A DNA stretch of 17,505 nucleotides from Bacillota bacterium (lineage in GTDB: Bacteria; Bacillota; Clostridia; Saccharofermentanales; Fastidiosipilaceae), in NCBI GenBank assembly GCA_023442635.1, contig JAEZYR010000139.1, forward strand, positions 1 to 17,505, given 5' to 3'. Position 1 is the first letter of the stretch; every line of letters starts with the position of its first letter. Position numbers and translations under genes: made by a program. Under the pieces are notes generated by a model that saw nothing but the letters and a program-made list of their open reading frames with translations, did no database searches and was not told the DNA's origin. Below, one piece after another: positions 13,100 through 17,505 of this stretch.

Positions 13100-14398
13100 G
13101 TGGCTTGGGCGTGGCTCAAAAAAAGGCGGGCAAAAAAAGCTGCGAAAAGAACGCAGCGCCAGCAGCTCTCTGCCAAGCTGCCGCCAGAGCAAGGCGATGC
13201 CAAAGCCAAGATGGCAGCCCTAGAGGCAGAGCTAGGTGATGTCAAGACAGCTGCCGCTAGTGCGCCGCCAGCGCCAGGAGGGCAGCCGCAAGCGGTATTG
13301 CCAGAACGCCCAGATGCCGCTGCTGGGACAAACGCGGGTTCTTTGCTCAATCTCAATCCGCTCTTGCTCTATCAAACGGCTGTCGAAAATCGGGTTGCCC
13401 AGGGTCAAGAATTACAAGAACGAGAGCAGAAATCTCGTCTAGCTGAGGTGCGGGTCACAGCTTTTGTGGGGCCTAGTGGCACGGGCAAGAGCACCCAAGC
13501 TATCCGTGTAGCCCGTGAAAATCGCATAGACTACTTTATCGATGATGGCCTTTTGATCCATGGAGGGCACATTGTCGCTGGCAGTACGGCCAAGCGCGCA
13601 GAAACCAAAATTGAATCTGTGCGCCAGGCTCTGTTTGTGGACGAAACGAAAGCAGGTGTCATGCGGCGAGCCTTGGCCGAAAATAGGCCAGAGCAGCTCC
13701 TGATTTTAGGTACGAGCGACGCCATGATCGAGCGCATCTGTGACAATCTCTGGCTGCCGCGCCCTTGTCGTCGTATCGGGATTGAAGAGGTGACGAACGA
13801 AGAAGAGCGTCGCCTGGCTAAAATGACGCGCATGACCGAAGGTCAGCATACGATCCCTGTGCCTAGTATGGAAATCAAGCACGAATTTTCGGGCTATTTC
13901 TCGGCTTTCATGGATCGTTTTTGGCGCCGATCAGGTAGCTCTTTGCGCAGTGCGGCTGATCCAGAAAGAACAGTCGTTCGCCCGACCTTTTCGACCTTGG
14001 GGCATTATTCCTTGTCCGATGAGGCGATGCGGCATCTGGTGGAACTCATCGGCCAAAGCGTTCTGGGTGTAGCGGAGGTGCTGGCAGTTGAATTGCACCA
14101 GACGGCTCATGGCGTGCTCATGAATTGCAAGATTGCCGTGTTTTACGGCTATTCAGCTCCAGCGACGATGCAAGCCTTTCAGCAAGCATTAAGTCAAGAA
14201 TTGGAGCGATATACCAGCATCAATTTGCTTTCTATTGGCGTCCAGGCGGCTAGAGTGGCTCACGCGCAAGCAGACAGCAGCTTACACTTGAGGGGAGGGC
14301 AGGCCTCTTTGCTCACTTCAGAGCACAGCCCCCTAACTCAGGATCTGGCGCGGGCTGCCTTGCGTCCACTCGCCAGGATGGAGTCAGCAGCTCGCTAG
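13100..14398 (+). CDS. P-loop NTPase with C-terminal Asp23/Gls24-like domain
   Basis: The 432-residue product has three parts. Residues 1-115 are basic at first (KKRRAKKAAKR), then Ala/Pro/Gln-rich and probably disordered. Residues about 116-280 hold a Walker A loop GPSGTGKST (124-132), an acidic IDDG (147-150) and an LLILGTSDAM strand that resemble a kinase-like NTPase. Residues about 298-390 (LGHYSLSDEAMRHL to VQAARV) match the pattern of Asp23/Gls24 domains: a sheet-helix unit with V.GV, a YG motif, and a final T.IN...IGV strand. No signal peptide or membrane segment is present. The GTG at 13100 is the best start, with only a weak AAGAAG upstream; translation is probably coupled to yebC. 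Substrate and function are unknown to me. Confidence 0.75.
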   Translation: MAWAWLKKRRAKKAAKRTQRQQLSAKLPPEQGDAKAKMAALEAELGDVKTAAASAPPAPGGQPQAVLPERPDAAAGTNAGSLLNLNPLLLYQTAVENRVAQGQELQEREQKSRLAEVRVTAFVGPSGTGKSTQAIRVARENRIDYFIDDGLLIHGGHIVAGSTAKRAETKIESVRQALFVDETKAGVMRRALAENRPEQLLILGTSDAMIERICDNLWLPRPCRRIGIEEVTNEEERRLAKMTRMTEGQHTIPVPSMEIKHEFSGYFSAFMDRFWRRSGSSLRSAADPERTVVRPTFSTLGHYSLSDEAMRHLVELIGQSVLGVAEVLAVELHQTAHGVLMNCKIAVFYGYSAPATMQAFQQALSQELERYTSINLLSIGVQAARVAHAQADSSLHLRGGQASLLTSEHSPLTQDLARAALRPLARMESAAR

Positions 14399-14408
14399 AC
14401 CGCTAGAC
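14393..14408. repeat. Tandem 8-bp duplication over a stop codon
   Basis: CGCTAGAC occurs twice head to tail (14393-14400 and 14401-14408). The first copy contains the TAG stop of the P-loop gene, so the duplication lies just outside the coding part. Probably replication slippage. Confidence 0.6.
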
Positions 14409-14450
14409 GCTGGCCAGGACGAGATAGGAGAGCAGAAAGGGAGGCTGACG

Positions 14451-15197
14451 ATGAGCAGTCAAGAAAAGATTTATACGATCCCTGTTAATGACGCCTTTGC
14501 CGCAGAAGGGGATCTTTGTCCTCTTTGTCGCTTGCGCGCGACGGTGGAGGAGCAGCTGCTCGACTATTATTTAGGACCTAGCCTGATGGAACCCGATGTG
14601 CGCGAAGAAAGCAATGCCAAAGGCTTCTGTCGCGAGCACTTGCAGGCCATGTACAACAGCCAAAAGAACCGCCTCGGTTTAGGTCTGATGCTCCATACGC
14701 ATTTAAAGGCTCAAAAAGAGGTGCTCTTGGGCGGCCTCGAAGGGCTGGCCAATCCGAGCCCTAAATCTTTTTGGCAGAGAAAAACAACGGGCATGAGTCC
14801 AAAAGAAGTCGCCACGCAACTGCGCCAGACAGCCCAGAGCTGCCTCATCTGTGAGCGCCTAGATAGCACAATGGCACGTTATGTGGAGGTTATTTGCTGG
14901 CAATACTTTCATGACGAGGGCTTTCGCCAACGCTTTTTGGAGGCGGCTCCCTTTTGTACGGAACATCTGGCCTTGTTAATCGAAGGCGCTGAACGCCATC
15001 TCAAAAGCAAGGAGCAGCTGGCTTTTTGGCATGACTTACATCAAAAGCAGTCAAAACAGTTACAAAGCCTAACGGAAGAGGTCGAATGGTTTACGCTCAA
15101 ATTTGATTATCGCAATGAGGATAAGCCCTGGGGCAATAGCAAGACAGCTGTTGCAAGAGCCATTCAGACTTTGGAAGGAAGGAGTGAACTCCACTAA
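14451..15197 (+). CDS. DUF6062-type protein with two CxxC/CxxH modules
   Basis: The 248-residue product starts MSSQEKIYTIPVNDAF and matches what I recall of DUF6062, a clostridial family without a known function. It has two similar metal-binding modules: Cys23-x2-Cys26 with Cys60-x2-His63, and Cys131-x2-Cys134 with Cys169-x2-His172. Each is a zinc-ribbon-like set of four ligands, and both are followed by helical segments, which suggests an internal duplication. GGGAGG at 14439-14444 lies 6 bases before the ATG. There is no signal peptide or membrane segment, so it should be cytosolic. The stop overlaps the next start by one base. A redox or thiol role is possible but not shown; metal binding is my inference from the spacing. 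Confidence 0.7.
   Translation: MSSQEKIYTIPVNDAFAAEGDLCPLCRLRATVEEQLLDYYLGPSLMEPDVREESNAKGFCREHLQAMYNSQKNRLGLGLMLHTHLKAQKEVLLGGLEGLANPSPKSFWQRKTTGMSPKEVATQLRQTAQSCLICERLDSTMARYVEVICWQYFHDEGFRQRFLEAAPFCTEHLALLIEGAERHLKSKEQLAFWHDLHQKQSKQLQSLTEEVEWFTLKFDYRNEDKPWGNSKTAVARAIQTLEGRSELH
15181..15192 (+). promoter_or_regulatory. Hairpin over the ribosome binding site of the DsrE-like gene
   Basis: GGAG-TGAA-CTCC (15181-15192) can fold on itself and would hide the AAGGAG at 15179-15184, which is already 12 bases from the ATG at 15197. Translation of the DsrE-like gene would then depend on ribosomes arriving from the overlapping DUF6062 gene. Confidence 0.35.
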
Positions 15198-15676
15198 TGG
15201 AGGCAAAGAAGCCCTTTGTGGACGCCAAGATCCAGACGGACATGCTGACGCTGGACGACACCAAGCTGGAGTACGCCCTCGAAGATTGGCTGCTTCCCCT
15301 ACCGTTGGCAGAAGAAATAGGCTCGAGACGCCAAGAAACGAAGCTTTTATTGCTTCGCCGCTCGGCTTTGCCAGGTTTGGATGAGGAGCAGGGAAGAGAC
15401 TTGCTTTGGCGCTATTTACAGACTTTGCCAGGCCTAAGTCCAGGTTTTACCGCCCTTGTTCTCATCGGAGAGAGTTTGCACTTGCTCGAAGATGAGGAGC
15501 ATCTGACCTATTGGGCACAACTCAAAAAGCGTGATATGGGCATCTGGACTTGCCGAGCATCCAAACATGCGCTAAAACTAGAAATCTCTGCAGAACTTGA
15601 GACCAGCTTAACCTGGCTGGATACGAGTGTGTTGTTAGAGCGATTGAGTCAGGCTGTGGTCCTGACACTCTGCTGA
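15197..15676 (+). CDS. DsrE-like protein resembling the YedF C-terminal domain
   Basis: The 159-residue product has about 45 N-terminal residues of no recognisable type, then a stretch that follows the DsrE-like half of the sulfurtransferase-like protein YedF: LLLLRRSALPGLDEEQGRDL (in YedF a strand, then GDEELG), ALVLIGESLHLL (usually ILFYNGGVKL), LKKRDMGIWTCRAS (usually LEEKGVEILSCGTC) and a final strand VVLTL. The first Cys of the YedF CGTC is kept as Cys119; the second is Ser122. The TusA-like N-terminal half of YedF is absent. The ATG overlaps the DUF6062 stop (TAATG). Assignment rests on my reading of the pattern; a structure search would settle it. A sulfur-relay or thiol role is inference. 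Confidence 0.55.
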   Translation: MEAKKPFVDAKIQTDMLTLDDTKLEYALEDWLLPLPLAEEIGSRRQETKLLLLRRSALPGLDEEQGRDLLWRYLQTLPGLSPGFTALVLIGESLHLLEDEEHLTYWAQLKKRDMGIWTCRASKHALKLEISAELETSLTWLDTSVLLERLSQAVVLTLC

Positions 15677-15683
15677 GGTAGGT

Positions 15684-16082
15684 ATGGCAATCCAAAAAGT
15701 TGAAAGCGAATTATTTGTTTTACGCAAAGGCAAGGTAACAGCTCGCATCGATCTAGAGCGGGGCATTTTGACTTGGCAGGAGAGCCAGCGCTGGAATCGC
15801 GATTTTACCCGTTCTATACCCAGAGCAGAGCGTGAAGCCTTCCGCGCTTTGCTGGAGGCTTGCAATCCCTTGGCATGGGAACCCGTTTATATTGCCGAGT
15901 CGGCCAGTTGTGGCTTGGATCACCTCGAAGGTTGCCAAGAAAGCTGGGAACTACGCCTTTATGATGAGGCGGATCACTTGCTACGAAAAATTCAGGGCTA
16001 CGATAGCTGGCCGCCTTGCTTTTGTCAGTTGGCTGAGGGCATTTCGCGTCTATTGCGCCAACCCTTTCAGGTCTCCCTTTGA
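15684..16082 (+). CDS. Uncharacterised 132-residue protein
   Basis: I do not recognise a named family. The protein is soluble, without a signal peptide or membrane segment, and mildly acidic. Visible features are a two-stranded start (ELFVLRKGKVTARIDLERG), a helical middle (SIPRAEREAFRALLEAC), a WELRLYDEADHLLRKIQGYD stretch and a C-terminal WPPCFCQLAEGISRLL helix. This order of W.L.(I/L)...(D/G), then G....P..F..L...I..L, recalls small clostridial hypothetical proteins but I cannot name one. Five cysteines are scattered without a CxxC motif; the nearest pair is CFC at residues 112-114. The start follows GAGG, 5 bases before the ATG at 15684 and 7 bases after the DsrE-like stop. It is the last gene of the group. 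Confidence 0.7.
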   Translation: MAIQKVESELFVLRKGKVTARIDLERGILTWQESQRWNRDFTRSIPRAEREAFRALLEACNPLAWEPVYIAESASCGLDHLEGCQESWELRLYDEADHLLRKIQGYDSWPPCFCQLAEGISRLLRQPFQVSL

Positions 16083-16089
16083 TGGAGAC
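16071..16089 (+). repeat. Small hairpin over the stop codon of the 132-residue gene
   Basis: GTCTCC (16071-16076) and GGAGAC (16084-16089) enclose a seven-base loop that contains the TGA stop at 16080-16082. No immediate T-run follows, so it is not a standard terminator. Confidence 0.35.
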
Positions 16090-16147
16090 GTTTGACTTGC
16101 TGTAACTTTGTTTTTGCGAATGGGGCATTCCGATTGGAAATACGAAA

Positions 16148-16182
16148 AAGGCTCAGCCTTGTGGGTCTGAGCCTTCTTTTTT
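16148..16182. terminator. Bidirectional terminator between the uncharacterised group and the PHP gene
   Basis: A perfect 9-bp stem, AAGGCTCAG (16148-16156) and CTGAGCCTT (16167-16175), has a 10-base loop. On the plus strand it is followed by C and six T (16177-16182). On the minus strand CTGAGCCTT runs into TTT. It therefore can end both the rightward group and the leftward PHP gene. Confidence 0.88.
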
Positions 16183-16210
16183 GTTTGCGAATTTAGGCTA
16201 GAAAACGAGC

Positions 16211-17107
16211 TTATCTGTTCTCGGCTTCAGAAATTCTATCCTCTGTTTGAGCGGCTAGAAACTGTGGCCTGGGGTCGAGAAGAGTGATGGGGCAGTCGTA
16301 ACGGTAATAGCCCACGATCAAACCTTGACGCAATTCTAGGCCATAGCTGCGATCGCTGTGGGGGCGGCGGGCGAGATAAACACCAGCTCGCGCTACATCA
16401 CCTAAGTTGTGGTAGTCACTGCCTGCGGTTTGAATCCAAGGATGACTATAGCCCATGGCCAATGACAGCTCGTTGTGGTTGCCTTCGATAGGGGGTGAAC
16501 CGTTAAAGACTTCGATGCCCTGGATATAGCGAGGTGAAGCCAACGTGCAGCCGTCGCGGAAAGGATGAGCTTGGCCAAAGTAGAGGTCATGCTCTAGGGC
16601 GAACTTCGAGAAGGCCTCAATCCCCATTTCGTAAAGGCGAGGAAACGCAAGCAAAAAGTCGCGGTCAAGACCATAAACCAGGTAGTCATTATTAGAGCCA
16701 GGGAAGCGCAATTCGATGCCTAGGCGAATATCGATTTGCGAGCCAGCCGCTTCTTTGGCGGCATAGTAGCCTGCAAGGTAGCGGTCAATTTTGCCTGCCC
16801 AGTCCTGCTCAGGCATCGCGTCAAAATGCACCTGAGTGTAGTGGTTGGTGATGCCGATCCCGTCATAGCCTGCTTGAATATAGTCATGAACCAATTGGGC
16901 AGCGGGGACATGGGCGCACCAGCCGAACTCGCCTGTGTGGCAGTGCATTTCGTATAACCAACCAGGGCGATCCTGGCGGCGAGGGGGCAGTCCTGAACTC
17001 GCTTGGGGCGTGCCAGGCTCAAAGGGCTCAGCCTCACGGCCTTGAGCCCAGGGGGCTAGGGCATCAGCCGTGACAGAGGAAGTGCTGTGTTCTGACAAAG
17101 TAGCCAT
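16211..17107 (-). CDS. PHP-domain metal-dependent phosphoesterase
   Basis: The 298-residue product has all the PHP metal-ligand motifs in order: HCHT (His55, His57), TNHY (His89), GIELRF (Glu132), GQAHPF (His181), GIEVFNG (Glu199) and GSDYH (Asp231, His233). Such proteins hydrolyse phosphate esters or phosphodiesters with two or three bound metal ions; the substrate here is unknown. The first 48 residues are Pro/Glu/Ser-rich and look disordered. I chose the ATG at 17107, which has a weak AGAAAGA upstream; a GTG at 17143 in the same frame has no ribosome binding site. It is a single gene, convergent with the preceding group. Lack of a polymerase or HisN context makes DNA polymerase or histidinol phosphatase roles unlikely. 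Confidence 0.85.
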   Translation of the reverse strand: MATLSEHSTSSVTADALAPWAQGREAEPFEPGTPQASSGLPPRRQDRPGWLYEMHCHTGEFGWCAHVPAAQLVHDYIQAGYDGIGITNHYTQVHFDAMPEQDWAGKIDRYLAGYYAAKEAAGSQIDIRLGIELRFPGSNNDYLVYGLDRDFLLAFPRLYEMGIEAFSKFALEHDLYFGQAHPFRDGCTLASPRYIQGIEVFNGSPPIEGNHNELSLAMGYSHPWIQTAGSDYHNLGDVARAGVYLARRPHSDRSYGLELRQGLIVGYYRYDCPITLLDPRPQFLAAQTEDRISEAENR

Positions 17108-17228
17108 ATGGATCTTTCTATGCAGAAGCCCAGCAAATTTCACCAGAATAGGGTGAAGGGGTTCTGCCTTTGCTTGATAGCATAACGCGCCTATTCAAAT
17201 TTGCGGTGTCGATTGATGCGGCCTTGCT

Positions 17229-17257
17229 TTTACCCTGGCTGCAATAGCTGATAGAAT
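17229..17257 (+). promoter_or_regulatory. Candidate promoter for the uracil-DNA glycosylase gene
   Basis: TTTACC (17229-17234, 4/6 match to the -35 box) is followed after 17 bp by TAGAAT (17252-17257, 5/6 match to the -10 box). Transcription would start near 17264, about 28 bases before the ATG. Confidence 0.5.
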
Positions 17258-17291
17258 CCCAAAAGATAGAAAAGTTCGGGAGCTCTGGCTT

Positions 17292-17505
17292 ATGGCGGTA
17301 CATCAAGATCGAAACTGGGCGGAATTTCTAGAGCGTTGTGAGGCTTGCACGGCTTGCCCGTTGGCTGCTAGCCGGCAGCATGTGGTGGTCTGGCGAGGCT
17401 CCGTACAGGCGCCCTTGCTTATTATTGGCGAAGGACCAGGGGCACAAGAAGACATCCAGGGCAAACCTTTTGTGGGGCGCTCGGGCAAGCTCCTGGACAC
17501 GGCAC
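17292..17505 (+). CDS. Uracil-DNA glycosylase, family 4, N-terminal part (runs off the right edge)
   Basis: The first 71 codons are present. Family 4 enzymes remove uracil from DNA to begin base-excision repair and carry a 4Fe-4S cluster. The sequence shows the first pair of cluster ligands, Cys19-x2-Cys22 followed by PLAASR, and the active-site segment IIGEGPGAQEDIQGKPFVG with the following RSGKLLD (residues 44-69). The remaining cluster cysteines and the C-terminal HPS motif are past the edge. The ATG at 17292 has GGGAG 9 bases upstream. It is transcribed away from the PHP gene, with a 184-base gap between their starts. Confidence 0.9.
   Translation, partial: MAVHQDRNWAEFLERCEACTACPLAASRQHVVVWRGSVQAPLLIIGEGPGAQEDIQGKPFVGRSGKLLDTA

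Noticed and set aside
15814..16128. Antisense open frame over the 132-residue gene and the region beyond it
   Set aside because: The plus-strand gene has a ribosome binding site and operon spacing, and the antisense frame would start next to a terminator.
1..17505. Mobile elements, CRISPR arrays, tRNA or rRNA genes
   Set aside because: I found no transposase or integrase motif, regularly spaced repeats, or cloverleaf or ribosomal RNA sequence; gene spacing and content look like stable chromosome.

Overview
The window looks like a chromosomal segment of a Bacillota (Firmicutes) bacterium, most likely a member of the Clostridia with roughly balanced base composition. The reasons are the fabH-fabG-fabF-accB-fabZ-accC-accD-accA gene order (the Lactobacillales/Clostridia type of fatty-acid cluster), strong AGGAGG-type ribosome binding sites with some GTG and TTG starts, a DUF6062-type protein, and a FabT-like operator. 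I see no mobile element, tRNA, rRNA or CRISPR array, so the exact genus cannot be read from the sequence.

Region 1 (1-7969) is fatty-acid synthesis. The 5' part of fabD runs leftward out of the window. Divergent from it is one rightward operon: fabH (initiation), fabG (ketoreductase), fabF (elongation), accB (biotin carrier), fabZ (dehydratase), accC (biotin carboxylase) and a fused accD-accA carboxyltransferase. It ends at a clear rho-independent terminator. Together these make malonyl-CoA and run most of the type II cycle. Acyl carrier protein, an enoyl reductase and the FabT-type regulator itself are not in the window. The 146-bp fabD/fabH gap holds candidate promoters in both directions and two inverted repeats, each lying on a predicted transcription start.

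Region 2 (8034-10387) is metal uptake: a ZnuC-type ABC ATPase, a ZnuB-type permease and a Fur/Zur-family repressor, with no substrate-binding protein, closed by a strong terminator hairpin.

Region 3 (10401-13094) holds two translation-related genes transcribed divergently: prfC (release factor 3, leftward) and a YebC-family protein (rightward). The 300-bp gap between them carries candidate promoters and several inverted repeats.

Region 4 (13100-16182) continues rightward from yebC with four tightly packed, poorly characterised genes: a P-loop protein with a C-terminal Asp23/Gls24-like domain, a DUF6062-type protein with two CxxC/CxxH modules, a DsrE-like protein resembling the C-terminal half of YedF, and a 132-residue orphan. 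This is the least explained part of the window and the best candidate for an undescribed system. A bidirectional terminator separates it from a leftward PHP-domain phosphoesterase gene. The right edge holds the start of a rightward family 4 uracil-DNA glycosylase gene.
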